This document shows positions 1 to 8,760 of a stretch of 64,000 bases of DNA, one piece after another (the first letter of the stretch is position 1; each line of letters opens with the position of its first letter). This DNA is from B30-G6 sp963701385 (GTDB lineage: Bacteria; Desulfobacterota; Desulfobacteria; Desulfobacterales; B30-G6): NCBI GenBank assembly GCA_963701385.1, contig CAVOZW010000006.1:124001-188000 (forward strand), in the 5' to 3' direction. Under the pieces are notes generated by a model, which had not been told where the DNA came from, did not search any database, and saw only the letters and a list, made by a program, of their open reading frames with translations. Made by a program: the position numbers and the translations under genes.

Positions 1-879
1 AAGATCGAACAGCACAGACAGTTCGATATCTTGCAGGGGGTATGCCTGGTGATAGCCGGCCACAACCTGTTTTGCGGCTGCGATCGGATCTGCCTTTCCC
101 ATCATGACGTAGGCACAAGCGATGGCCAGTTCATTGACCGTGTGTGTGTAGACCATATCACCGTAATCGATGACGCCGTCTACCCTGTTTTGCCAGACAT
201 CCTTCGGTGCGACCAGCACGTTGTTGTCGTTGCCGTCGTTGTGAATCACGCTTTGCCGTATCTTGTCCAGCTTTGGCTGGGTGTGAGACCGATAGTGGGC
301 CAAAAAGCCCTTGATCATGGCCTGATTTTCCTGTCCGCGAACCCGATTGACCAGGCTCTCGATGACCGGGGATGCTTGTTTGAGATCCCAGTGAAACGCC
401 CGGTGGGCCGCTTGATGGTCAAAACTGCCCAGCGCCGCATCCAGATGGCCGAAAAATTCACCCAAGCTCTTCAAAAGTCCCGCGTCATGGGGCCTTACCT
501 TTGCCAGTGGCTTGCCCGGGAGGAAAGACAGCATTCGTACAAAATGACTGTCACCGGCAGGGTTGGCGACGGTTTCGATCATAGGTCCCTTTCGGGATTT
601 GCATATCTCAGGAACCACCGCCATCGTCTTTGCAAAAAGATCTTTATGGCGATTCACATGGATCATGGCCTTATTCTGAAATTCAAGGGCCGCTCGTTTT
701 TCGGTTTGATTGGCTATCTTGAGGACATATTCCTTCTGGTCCTCGGTCCGGACATGATAATTCTGATCCCGTTCGCTGGGAAGCGGCCTGAATATGCCAC
801 AAACACCGAAGATTTCCTTTGCGATTTTCTCTGCTTCAGCTGCTGAGAAATGAGGCGCTTGGGTCACGATGGATGACAT
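1..879 (-). CDS. Aminoglycoside/hydroxylysine-kinase-type phosphotransferase, C-terminus off the window
   Basis: The minus strand is open without a stop from an ATG at 879 to the left edge, giving 293 codons, so the gene is 3'-truncated by the window. The start has AAGGAGC and AAGGAC purine-rich sites just upstream. The APH catalytic signature is visible as 'VIHNDGNDNNVL' (H-x-D-x4-N) and is followed by 'VIDYGDMVYTHTVNELA', the metal-binding D-[YF]-GD segment. That combination is typical of the choline/hydroxylysine kinase-like phosphotransferases that often form the N-terminal part of fusions with class-III aminotransferases. Whether this protein continues into such a fusion cannot be seen. 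Expected activity is ATP-dependent phosphorylation of a small hydroxyl substrate in the cytoplasm; the substrate is unknown. Confidence 0.75.
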   Translation of the reverse strand, partial: MSSIVTQAPHFSAAEAEKIAKEIFGVCGIFRPLPSERDQNYHVRTEDQKEYVLKIANQTEKRAALEFQNKAMIHVNRHKDLFAKTMAVVPEICKSRKGPMIETVANPAGDSHFVRMLSFLPGKPLAKVRPHDAGLLKSLGEFFGHLDAALGSFDHQAAHRAFHWDLKQASPVIESLVNRVRGQENQAMIKGFLAHYRSHTQPKLDKIRQSVIHNDGNDNNVLVAPKDVWQNRVDGVIDYGDMVYTHTVNELAIACAYVMMGKADPIAAAKQVVAGYHQAYPLQDIELSVLFDL

Positions 880-1143
880 GGTTTTTGTCCTTGCTCCTTT
901 TTTTGGAGAAGATTGCTATTGTTAAATGGATTTATTGAGCTTCGAAAAGTTTTTATCACAAACAATCGCAAATTAAAATAACGAGACCATACTGAGTAAA
1001 AAACGACGACACCACCCTCGGGCTAGACGCTGAAGCCCTTCGATTTTTGTAACCTTAGGGTAAAGAAACAATCTTTATTCTGTTATTTTTATCATTTATG
1101 CGATAGATGGTTTCAATGGGAAATTAGAAAAACAAGGAGATAA

Positions 1144-2043
1144 ATGATGCTCGAAAAAACCAAGGTATCACTTTTACAGACAGACAACCGTGAGACCGGC
1201 ATCGGACAATGCATCGATGCCCTGGGTGTCAATCCGGTAGCAAACAAGAACGTGCTCATCAAACCCAATTTCAACACGGCCGATCCGGCTCCGGGGTCTA
1301 CGCACAATGACACGCTGGTGTCCCTCGTCAAAAAGGTTTGGGATATGGGCGCAATATCCATCAAAATTGGAGAACGAAGCTATCCCCTGACCCGTCAAGT
1401 CATGGAGCAGAAAGGCATCTTGCCGCTTCTAAAAGAACTGGATGTCGAGGTTGTGGACTTTGACGAGCTGAACAAAAAAGATTGGGTGAAAGTGAATCCA
1501 AGCGATACACACTGGCGTGATGGGTTCCGGGTTGCCAGACCTGTTCTGGAAGCAGAATGCCTAATTTCCACGGGCTGTTTGAAAACGCATCAGTTCGGCG
1601 GTGTGTTTACCTTATCCCTGAAACTTCATGTGGGGGTCGTGCCCACAACCCGTCACGGGTTTGATTACATGGTCGAACTGCACAGCTCCCCCCATCAGAA
1701 CAAATTGATCGCTGAAATCAATCAGCCCTTTCGACCCGACTTGGTTCTTATTGACGGTATCGATGCGTTTGTGGACGGCGGTCCTGCCACGGGAAAACAT
1801 GTTTCCGGAAACCTTCTGTTGGCAGCCACCGATCGTGTGGCCATAGATGCCGTGGGTGTTGCCGCGCTAAAAACGCTCGGTAGCAATCCAACGATGATGC
1901 AAACCAGAATTTTCGATCACGAGCAAATTGCCAGGGCTGCGGAAATAGGCATCGGTGTGACGTCTGTCGAACAGATCGAGATTGTCCCGGCCACAAAAGA
2001 CAGTCGGCCGGCCAAAGACAGGATACTTGCCCAACTAAAATAG
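1144..2043 (+). CDS. DUF362 domain protein
   Basis: This 299-residue protein starts at ATG 1144, preceded by AAGGAGATAA. The sequence 'VLIKPNF' followed by 'GSTHNDTLVSLV' and a central 'TGCLKTHQFGGVFTLSLK' match the DUF362 family, whose members are often annotated as iron-sulfur or uncharacterised proteins. No CxxCxxC ferredoxin motif is present, so this is the short form without an attached ferredoxin domain. It stands alone: upstream is a divergent phosphotransferase and downstream a separate cytochrome operon with its own candidate promoter. The biochemical function of the family is not established and none is assigned here. Confidence 0.75.
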   Translation: MMLEKTKVSLLQTDNRETGIGQCIDALGVNPVANKNVLIKPNFNTADPAPGSTHNDTLVSLVKKVWDMGAISIKIGERSYPLTRQVMEQKGILPLLKELDVEVVDFDELNKKDWVKVNPSDTHWRDGFRVARPVLEAECLISTGCLKTHQFGGVFTLSLKLHVGVVPTTRHGFDYMVELHSSPHQNKLIAEINQPFRPDLVLIDGIDAFVDGGPATGKHVSGNLLLAATDRVAIDAVGVAALKTLGSNPTMMQTRIFDHEQIARAAEIGIGVTSVEQIEIVPATKDSRPAKDRILAQLK

Positions 2044-2046
2044 TTC

Positions 2047-2076
2047 TTGACACCAAATCCATGCATCCGTTATGTT
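2047..2076 (+). promoter_or_regulatory. Candidate sigma70-type promoter for the cytochrome operon
   Basis: TTGACA at 2047-2052 and TATGTT at 2071-2076 are separated by 18 bp. They lie between the DUF362 stop codon and the NrfH-like start at 2241. This is a motif match only. Confidence 0.4.
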
Positions 2077-2240
2077 ATTAGTATCATTCCTATAGTACCG
2101 CATTGTGGTTATTGTATCCATACTGGAATACGCGTTCAACAATTGAAAATTCCTAGCGCCAAACCACTGGAATGCTCTTGCAGTAGTCGTTCGTTTGATC
2201 CACTCGCGCGTCCTTGTCACCCAATACCTGAGGAAGTGAA

Positions 2241-2805
2241 ATGAAAAAAATCCTTATCGCTACCGCCCTGATAGGTTTTGGGGTATTCATTGCATTTCCT
2301 CTTTTCAGCCTGGCCTATTATACCATGGTCAGAACGTCCACACCCCAATTCTGCGCATCCTGTCATGAAATCAAGCCGGCCGTTGTGGCATGGCGATCCA
2401 GCACCCATACCAACAACGCTGCCGGCGTTGTGGTGGACTGCATGGATTGCCATTTACCAGCCCCCCAGGACACTTTCGACTTTTTCTTTGCCAAGTCGTA
2501 TCATGGTCTCAAAGATGTGGCCGTCCATTTCTTTGGAGGAGAATATGATCGCGCAGCAAGCGCGTGAAGCCGCTTATGCCGCCTTTAACAATAAAATGTG
2601 CCAAAAATGTCACCGCAATTTACTGTACATGCCAACCCGGCGGGGAGCCATGCTGGCTCACAGATCGGTGGTATATGCCCGCTCGGGTTATGAGAAGAAA
2701 TGCATCGACTGTCACTACGACTTGGTTCATTCAGACCGGGGCATGGTGATGTTTCGCCAGACCCGTAATGTGCCCTACCAGGCCAAAGGGCTGCGGCAAC
2801 TATAA
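2241..2805 (+). CDS. NrfH/NapC-type tetraheme quinol dehydrogenase (one frameshift)
   Basis: The N-terminus (MKKILIATALIGFGVFIAFP) is a single hydrophobic anchor. It is followed by four c-type heme motifs: CASCH, CMDCH, CQKCH and CIDCH. Length (about 185 residues after repair) and heme number match the NrfH/NapC/NirT family, which takes electrons from membrane menaquinol and passes them to a periplasmic multiheme partner. The reading frame breaks near 2550: the first two hemes are in one frame and the last two in another, and both segments align with the family, so a single-base error is likely. SD: GAGGAAGTGAA. The gene immediately downstream is an octaheme cytochrome, its probable electron acceptor. 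Confidence 0.8.
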
Positions 2806-2844
2806 TTGTAAAACGCTCAATTTAGGTTGAAAGGAGTGATACCC

Positions 2845-4244
2845 ATGAGGAGACTCAATCCAATCATGCTGGTGGGCATGCTGAGCACCCTGCTGCTGGT
2901 GACCAATGTCTTGGTGGTAGCAGCCCAGCCCAACTTCGCCAAAGTCAAGGAATACCGGATCGAGCGTAGCGTGCCCCCTGAAGCGCAGGCTTGCATCGGC
3001 TGTCACCAGGTCAGCACGCCGGGCGTATTTGCGGACTGGGCCAAGAGCCGGCACGCCAATGCCAATATCACCTGTCTGGATTGCCATCTAATCCAACCCG
3101 GTGATCAGGACGTGGCCCAGGCGCATGAAAAGTATTACAGCCGTTCGGACCTGCCCTGGGGTGAAGGCAAATACAAGATGCCGATTGCCTCGATCGTGAC
3201 GCCCAAGGACTGCTCGCGCTGCCACCCCGATGAAGCAACCCAGTACAGCAAATCCAAGCATGCCAACACCATCGAAATCATATGGAAAATCGACCCCTGG
3301 CTCAACAAGGGCATGAATTCGGACAACGAGCGTAAGACGGGATGCTTCAATTGTCACGGCACCGTTATCCGGTATCGATGACAACGGCAAGATTGATCCG
3401 GCCACCTGGCCCAACGCCGGTGTCGGCCGCATTAATCTGGACAACAGCAAGGGGTCCTGCACCTCCTGCCACACGCGTCATCGCTTCTCCGTGGCCGAGG
3501 CCCGCAAGCCTGAGGCCTGTGATCAGTGTCATTTAGGGCCCGATCATCCCCAGATCGAAATCTACGAGGAGTCCAAACACGGCACGATTTACCACGCCTA
3601 TCAGGACGAATACAATTTCGATGCGGCCGGCGGCACCTGGACGCCCGGCGTGGATTATCGTGCGCCCACCTGTGCGGCGTGTCATATGTCCGGATCCGGC
3701 AAAGAGCCCACCAGCCACGATGTCACCCAGCGCCTGTCTTGGGAAACCCAGGCCCCCTTAACGGTCCGCCCCCAGGATTTCAAAGCCGTTCCCTTCCGGA
3801 ACCAACTGGCAGGATGAACGCCAGAAAATGAAGAACATCTGCAGCGCCTGCCACGGGGACGCCTGGATCAACGATTTTTACGAGGGATTCGACAAGGCCG
3901 TAGACGAGTATAACGAGATTTATTTTAAGCCGGCAAAAGCCAAACTCGACGAGCTCTACGGCAAAGGTCTGCTGGACGATACCAAGTTTTTCGACGAGCG
4001 CCTGGAAGTCGACTACTACGAACTCTGGCACCACGAAGGCCGGCGAGCTCGTATGGGCACCATGATGATGGCCCCGGATTATGCCTGGTGGCACGGCTTC
4101 TACGAATGCAAGCTTCGATTTGTCAACTACATGGAAGAGGCCAACCACCTGATCGAGCAGAATCAGAAGGCTTACATTGCGATCGATTTCCCCAATGCCA
4201 CTGGGGATACCACCAAGCCAAAAAAGGTGTTTCCGGACAACTGA
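2845..4244 (+). CDS. Octaheme cytochrome c, hydroxylamine oxidoreductase family (two frameshifts)
   Basis: The start at ATG 2845 is favoured by AAGGAGTGAT at 2831-2840. A signal peptide (hydrophobic stretch ending in VVAAQ) precedes eight CxxCH motifs: CIGCH, CLDCH, CSRCH, CFNCH, CTSCH, CDQCH, CAACH and CSACH. The C-terminal region contains 'ELWHHEGRRARMG' and 'MAPDYAWWHGFYE', characteristic of the HAO family. Frames change near 3365 and 3800, but all three pieces join into one protein of about 465 residues. It would be periplasmic and fed by the adjacent NrfH-like quinol dehydrogenase. In bacteria that do not nitrify, such pairs are thought to work reductively, for example nitrite or hydroxylamine to ammonium. 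The direction here is inferred from context, not shown. Confidence 0.82.
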
Positions 4245-4308
4245 TGAGCTGATAGCTCATAGGCGATGGGTTTCCACCATCCCCAAGCGGGACACTAAAA
4301 GGCCACTA

Positions 4309-4341
4309 TCACCTATCAGCTATGAACTATGAGCTATCAGC
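4309..4341. repeat. Heptamer tandem repeat of the AGCTATG family
   Basis: Degenerate 7-bp units (AGCTATG, AACTATG, AGCTATC) lie between the octaheme cytochrome and the convergent acetyltransferase stop. A shorter piece is present at 4245-4262. Confidence 0.7.
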
Positions 4342-5078
4342 TAGGTTATTCCAAACCTAAGCCATTTAAATTTCTTCCTATTTTCTTCCGATACTCCCTG
4401 TCCAACACGCGCCATAAACAGGTTTTCGGGTTTGAGACAAATATTCGGCTCGTTGGTCTGCATTTCCTGAAATTCAAAGGGTTCAAACAAGCGAATGAGC
4501 ATGTTCCGATAAGCCAGTGCCGAGTGACCCGTCCCATCCAGATCCCAGGTCCATGAATATCCAACCATGTAAATAATTTTGTCCCGAATCTGCGGCGGCG
4601 TCACAAGCATTTCCAGGATTTGTGCCGCAATGCCCAGAGATCGATAGCGCCGGCAGACTTCGATGGCTTTGACTTCCATCATCAAGCCGTCCCCCAGCTC
4701 CAGCCATCTTTCACCCGCCTCAGGATGGTTGAGGACACCAAAACCAATAATGTTTTTATCATCCAACGCCAGGGTTACATTGGCGTTTTTTTCCACGGCG
4801 TTGGCTTGCAGGGTTTCCTTTTTTGTATAGATTGACTTGTATTGAGCATGCATGCCGAATTGCGGATCAAAGGTGAAACCATTTATCTCGTCAGCCGTGC
4901 AAAAGGTGCGAATACAGATCTGGGTGCCTTGAATGGTCAGACATTTCTCGATGGGTGTGGCTAGAGCAGGATCAGGATTGAAGGTTTCAAGGGACCCAGT
5001 GGTCGAGGGGGATAGCGCAGGGTCCGGGGGTTCGATGATTCGTGGGTCCGAGGGTTTGTCGTCGCTAGAATGTGTCAT
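4341..5078 (-). CDS. acuA: AcuA-like GNAT protein lysine acetyltransferase
   Basis: This 245-residue protein has a low-complexity, Pro-rich N-terminal extension of about 45 residues followed by a GNAT domain. The segment 'VCRRYRSLGIAAQILE' is the acetyl-CoA binding R-x2-x-G-x-A loop. The segments 'WTWDLDGTGHSALAYRNML' and 'NICLKPENLFMARVG' match the AcuA family. AcuA of Bacillus acetylates the active-site lysine of acetyl-CoA synthetase and switches it off. Here the gene is last in a minus-strand series after had, oah and another GNAT, in a region rich in AMP-forming acyl-CoA ligases. A role in controlling aromatic-acid CoA ligases is therefore plausible but inferred. Confidence 0.75.
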   Translation of the reverse strand: MTHSSDDKPSDPRIIEPPDPALSPSTTGSLETFNPDPALATPIEKCLTIQGTQICIRTFCTADEINGFTFDPQFGMHAQYKSIYTKKETLQANAVEKNANVTLALDDKNIIGFGVLNHPEAGERWLELGDGLMMEVKAIEVCRRYRSLGIAAQILEMLVTPPQIRDKIIYMVGYSWTWDLDGTGHSALAYRNMLIRLFEPFEFQEMQTNEPNICLKPENLFMARVGQGVSEENRKKFKWLRFGIT

Positions 5079-5225
5079 GGCTCAATGCGTAACCCCGGTA
5101 TCCTTGAATGATAGCCTATCAGCTCAACTTTCGGGACTCACCATAGATCGTGCCCATCCACAAATGGTCTTTTTCCGCGATAATCGTATGAAAACGCGGT
5201 CCTTTGGCAGCCCTTGCCCCCTGCC

Positions 5226-5780
5226 CTAATAATCCGTCCACGATGCATGCAGCCGCTTGATCATGACCACCATGTCGTGCTTGCTGCCATCCGGGCCGAT
5301 GGCATAGTTCTTGAGCACGGCGCGTTGAATGAAGTCGAATTTCTTGACGGCCTCGATGGCTGCATCTTCCATACCCCTGATCAGGTCCGTTCGCAATATT
5401 TCCAGTCCCTTGTCCATGGCAGCTTGAATCAGGTCCAGCAATATCCAGGTGCCCAAGCGTTTGTTGCGGAATTCAGGCATCACCACGATGCGAAATCGTC
5501 CGACATGCTTGGTGACCCCGAACTTTCGTAAATGTAAGCTCCCGTGTCCCACCATCTCGGCGTTGCAGAGGGCGATGATGGAGAACACGGCGCCGGCATC
5601 CATGTTCGTAATCCATTTGCGAACCACCTCTGGCTTGGTGGTGTCATAGCGCATGCACCAACGATCGTTTTCAGGTATTTGTTGATAAAAATGGCGCAAC
5701 AGGGCTTCGTCGTCCGGAGTCAAGGGCCGAATCACAGCCTCTTCACAATCTTTGAGGATACATTCTTTGGGGTATCTCAC
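5226..5780 (-). CDS. GNAT family N-acetyltransferase, GTG start
   Basis: The reading frame extends upstream into oah, but the best start is GTG at 5780 because GGGAGG sits at 5791-5796 with about 10 bp spacing and homology begins shortly after. The protein is 184 residues. 'IVVMPEFRNKRLGTWILLDL' is the acetyl-CoA pyrophosphate-binding motif. The N-terminal part ('AVIRPLTPDDEALLRHF', 'WITNMD') resembles the acetyltransferase domain fused to acyl-CoA synthetase-like domains in Pat proteins. It lies between oah and the AcuA-like gene on the same strand, so protein acetylation is a reasonable guess, but a small-molecule substrate is equally possible. Confidence 0.75.
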   Translation of the reverse strand: MRYPKECILKDCEEAVIRPLTPDDEALLRHFYQQIPENDRWCMRYDTTKPEVVRKWITNMDAGAVFSIIALCNAEMVGHGSLHLRKFGVTKHVGRFRIVVMPEFRNKRLGTWILLDLIQAAMDKGLEILRTDLIRGMEDAAIEAVKKFDFIQRAVLKNYAIGPDGSKHDMVVMIKRLHASWTDY

Positions 5781-5882
5781 CGCTCGGCAACCTCCCTTTC
5801 TCAACCTGGAACACGCATTCGATTCCAGGTGTGGATCGATGGATTTTAACGGGCACTCCCGTGGTATTTTGCGCAGGTAGAC

Positions 5883-5930
5883 AAAGCGACAACGTCGCGT
5901 TTCATAAAATCGCGCAGCGATTTTATTTCG
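5883..5930 (-). repeat. Palindrome pair at the oah stop codon (class A element)
   Basis: Reading the minus strand, the oah TAA stop lies inside AAATAAAATCG-CTGC-CGATTTTAT, followed by the second stem GCGACGTTGTCGC. The same two-stem unit follows other stop codons in this window (17716, 26847). It may act as a terminator or mRNA 3'-end stabiliser. Confidence 0.6.
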
Positions 5931-7056
5931 GTTTCCCCATGACGTCTGCGAACATCTCCATGTCCCAGCTCCGGCATTCGGCAATGTTTTGCCGGAACTT
6001 GATAAAATCGATGGTATCCTGTCCGGTGATCTTTTTGGTGTTGAAAGCCCCAAAACCGAGAAACGCTTCGCCACCCATGTTGGCGGCAAGCCAGTGTCTG
6101 TGAGAATTTTTCATGGTATCCCAGAAATATTTTTTCTTCTGGCGGACACTGTCGATGGACTCTATCAGACACCCCGGAAAAAGGTTGGCAAATGTCCAGA
6201 CTATTTTATCGACTTCCTTGTCCAGGCGCTCAAAATCGGCATTGGCTTGATGTTCTTTGACAAAAGCACGCGCTTGTTTCAAGGCCTCACCGGACTTGTA
6301 TTCACCAAAGACAATCTCGCCGTCTTGCACATATTTGTCAATGATGAGCATGGGGTTGCGAACCCATTCGCCATCGACTTTAAGAACCGGAACCACTTTG
6401 CTGATCAGGTTCTTGGCTTTCATCTTATAAGCGGACCACATTTCGCAGGAAATACAGTTCCACATGGCGTCTTCCATGCTCAGGAACCAGGGCAAGAAAT
6501 CCGAAGATCCGCCCACCGGGGCCGACCCGTGTTTGGGTCCAGCCTGCCCAAAAATGGCCAGATCCGACGAAATGGCAAGGTCACAGGCCATGCCGATCTC
6601 TTGACCGCCGGCCACCCGCATCCCATTGACACGACAAATAACCGGCTTTTTGCAGGCTAGAATGGCATCGACCATGTGATTGAAGAGCTCCATATATTGG
6701 CCGTATTCATCGGGTCGGCGACTGTAGTATTCACTATATTCTTTGGTATTGCCTCCGGTGCAGAAGGCATAGGGCCCGGTACCGGTAAAGACGACCGCTA
6801 CAACACGCCGATCAAGAGAGGCATTTTCAAACCCGGCAATCACGCCCTTGACCATTTCCGTTGTGTACGAGTTATACTGTTTGGGGTTGTTGAGGCGAAT
6901 CCATTGGGTGTACAATCCATCGACCACTTTTCCCGAAGGGTCCTGCAAGGGTTTTTTCTCCACGACAACACAGGGCGCTTCGCTTCCCCAGTGCGTTTGG
7001 GTATGCAGGGAATGATCTTTTTCATCGTCGTCCCGGGGCATCCATTCTAAGGCCAT
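5923..7056 (-). CDS. oah: 6-oxocyclohex-1-ene-1-carbonyl-CoA hydrolase (BamA/Oah)
   Basis: This 377-residue crotonase-superfamily protein hydrolytically opens the ring of 6-oxocyclohexenecarbonyl-CoA to 3-hydroxypimelyl-CoA in the benzoyl-CoA pathway. The length and the sequences 'WIRLNNPKQYNSYTTEMVKG', 'GTGPYAFCTGGNTKEY', 'GMRVAGGQEIGMACDLA' and 'GPKHGSAPVGGSSDFL' are diagnostic of BamA, the marker gene for anaerobic aromatic degradation. The start has AAAAGGAGAAAATC upstream. It follows had by 72 bp on the same strand, so the two enzymes catalysing consecutive steps are probably co-transcribed. Its stop codon is embedded in a palindrome. The reading frame is intact. Confidence 0.95.
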   Translation of the reverse strand: MALEWMPRDDDEKDHSLHTQTHWGSEAPCVVVEKKPLQDPSGKVVDGLYTQWIRLNNPKQYNSYTTEMVKGVIAGFENASLDRRVVAVVFTGTGPYAFCTGGNTKEYSEYYSRRPDEYGQYMELFNHMVDAILACKKPVICRVNGMRVAGGQEIGMACDLAISSDLAIFGQAGPKHGSAPVGGSSDFLPWFLSMEDAMWNCISCEMWSAYKMKAKNLISKVVPVLKVDGEWVRNPMLIIDKYVQDGEIVFGEYKSGEALKQARAFVKEHQANADFERLDKEVDKIVWTFANLFPGCLIESIDSVRQKKKYFWDTMKNSHRHWLAANMGGEAFLGFGAFNTKKITGQDTIDFIKFRQNIAECRSWDMEMFADVMGKPK

Positions 7057-7128
7057 GATTTTCTCCTTTTACGTATAGTTTATGAGTGAAAGCATTAAAG
7101 CAGTTACACAACGCAGCGCCGTAGCCCA

Positions 7129-8232
7129 TCAAAAATCGGGAACCAGTACGATGCGCTTGTCCGGCGACTTATGATGCGCTTCTTCAAACGCAGCCGCAAT
7201 CGTACTCATGGGACGGGTCTGCACAAAAGGACCCATATCGATCTTTCCGGAAAGAACCATCCCTAACACCTGTGGGTAATACTCCGGCAGGCATCCCCAT
7301 GTCCCGATAATTTCTGCATCGAAAGCCATGAGCCGACTGATGGAATATTCCAGTTTTTGCATGCCAAAGCCCACAACGATCAATTTTCCCGTAAAACTGA
7401 GCAGCCCCAGGGCTGTTTCCTGTCCAGGCTTGCTGCCGGTCACCTCGAATATCTTCCAACCATAGCCGGGAAGATCTTTCTGTTTTCGAATGGCTTTGAT
7501 TTCAGTCGAAATATCCCTGGGTCCCTTGCCAGTGGCATTGATAGCCGCATCGGCACCATAATGTTGTATCTGTTGCAGTCGTTTTTCGTCAATATCAACA
7601 GCCACCACGCATCCCGCTCCAAGCGCCTTGGCTATCTGAACCATATATTGCCCCACCCCACCGATACCAATGACAATAACGTTGTCACCCATTTGCAGAT
7701 CAGCCCTTTTGGCGGCTTGAAATGGGGTCGTTGCGGCGTCCGCCACCACCGCCAGGTGCGCCAAAGGCGTCTCTCCCCTGTCCTTGATTTCACAAAGATC
7801 GATACTCGGCACCGGGATATGGCTCGAAAAGCCCCCGTAAATACCGATACTGTTGCCGGGCATTTTTTGATTCAAGCAGCGGTTTCCCCGTCCGGTCTTA
7901 CACAAGTAACAACGGCGGCAAGGCATGACGGCCGGTATCAGGACTTCTTTTCCTATCCATTCATCATCACCGGCCACAACTTTACCGGATATTTCGTGAC
8001 CAAGCGTTAACGGGGGTTTTGAAACCGTTGGAACGCCGTCGTAAAAATATCCCAAATCTGTGTGACAAACACCGCAACCGGCGATTTCTACCAATACATC
8101 CTGGGGGCCTAGCTCGGGAAGCGGAAGCGATTTCTTCTCTAACTTTCCCGGAATGATGTCATTCGTCTCCTTGTTCCGGGTTGTCGGTTTTACCATTTGC
8201 CAGGTCTGAATCTTCTCGGGGACGTTTCCCAT
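7129..8232 (-). CDS. had: 6-hydroxycyclohex-1-ene-1-carbonyl-CoA dehydrogenase
   Basis: This is a 367-residue zinc-dependent medium-chain alcohol dehydrogenase. Catalytic zinc ligands are in 'GCGVCHTD' and 'LGHEISG', the structural-zinc lobe is 'CRRCYLCKTGRGNRC', and the NAD fold is 'GIGGVGQYMVQIAKALGA'. Direct linkage to oah identifies it as the enzyme that oxidises 6-hydroxycyclohex-1-ene-1-carbonyl-CoA to the 6-oxo compound in the cytoplasm. The start at 8232 is preceded by AGGAGGTAGCGC. It is the first gene of the minus-strand operon and diverges from the SDR operon across a 528-bp region that carries two copies of the AGCT operator-like motif. Confidence 0.9.
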   Translation of the reverse strand: MGNVPEKIQTWQMVKPTTRNKETNDIIPGKLEKKSLPLPELGPQDVLVEIAGCGVCHTDLGYFYDGVPTVSKPPLTLGHEISGKVVAGDDEWIGKEVLIPAVMPCRRCYLCKTGRGNRCLNQKMPGNSIGIYGGFSSHIPVPSIDLCEIKDRGETPLAHLAVVADAATTPFQAAKRADLQMGDNVIVIGIGGVGQYMVQIAKALGAGCVVAVDIDEKRLQQIQHYGADAAINATGKGPRDISTEIKAIRKQKDLPGYGWKIFEVTGSKPGQETALGLLSFTGKLIVVGFGMQKLEYSISRLMAFDAEIIGTWGCLPEYYPQVLGMVLSGKIDMGPFVQTRPMSTIAAAFEEAHHKSPDKRIVLVPDF

Positions 8233-8479
8233 GCGCTACCTCCTTGGTTTGATAACTAGTACCCATTCACAAAGGGTTTTTTGCGTCCTGCCGGTGTTGG
8301 AAGGCCTGATTTAACGCCTCAAAATAGCACACGATTCACCCCAAGGGCACTTCCTGCGGGCGCCTGCGGGTTAAATCTGTCTTCCGCCTTGGCAAAACAC
8401 GAAAATCCTATTTGTGGACGGACACGAATTAGCTTTCGTTGATGAAATAAAATCGTATGAACGATAAAAGTTATAAATT

Positions 8480-8494
8480 AGCTATAATGTAACT
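8480..8494. promoter_or_regulatory. AGCT-N7-AACT operator-like motif
   Basis: AGCTATAATGTAACT followed by TTCGAAT closely matches the motif upstream of iorA (AGCTGTAATGTAGCT then TCGAAT). It overlaps a perfect TATAAT at 8483-8488. The shared sequence in front of different catabolic operons suggests a common regulator. Confidence 0.5.
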
Positions 8495-8610
8495 TTCGAA
8501 TCTGTTTAAAGTCAATAATAAAATCGCGGCGCAGATTTATATGTCACGACCGTGTCGCTTCCAAAGGTTGGGGAGATAGCCTTGCCCTATTGTAATGCCG
8601 TATTTTTATC

Positions 8611-8639
8611 TTGACTATTTTTGTAGCTAATATATAGCT
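8611..8639 (+). promoter_or_regulatory. TTGACT box with AGCT-N7-AGCT motif
   Basis: TTGACT at 8611 is followed by AGCTAATATATAGCT (8625-8639), with the two AGCT cores 11 bp apart. It lies 120 bp upstream of the SDR start. Confidence 0.45.
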
Positions 8640-8644
8640 ATCAG

Positions 8645-8720
8645 AGACGCATGAAAGAACCTCACAGCAGGTTGCGCGGTATATTCGACCGTAAGAAATT
8701 CTGTCTAATTCTGCGGACTG
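8645..8720 (+). repeat. REP-like unit, degenerate copy
   Basis: It contains 'TCGACCGTAAGAAATTCTGT', shared with copies near 27010 and 36420, preceded by an imperfect stem around ACCTCACAGCAGGTTG. Confidence 0.55.
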
Positions 8721-8760
8721 GCAAACACCAGGTGTCAGCCAGACCCAAAAAGGAGTTTTC

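Larger units (their letters stand above)
8233..8760. other. Divergent intergenic region between had and the SDR operon
   Basis: No gene is evident in this 528-bp stretch. It holds two AGCT-phased motifs (8480-8494 and 8625-8639), a TTGACT hexamer at 8611-8616, and a partial REP-like unit from about 8645. It probably contains the promoters of both flanking operons. Confidence 0.6.

Noticed and set aside
31..846. Long plus-strand open frame over the left end
   Set aside because: It is antisense to a phosphotransferase frame that is open to the window edge and has clear APH catalytic motifs, so the plus-strand frame is a shadow.
5989..6660. Plus-strand open frame of 223 codons opposite oah
   Set aside because: It lies fully antisense to the well-supported oah gene and shows no family motif or ribosome site.
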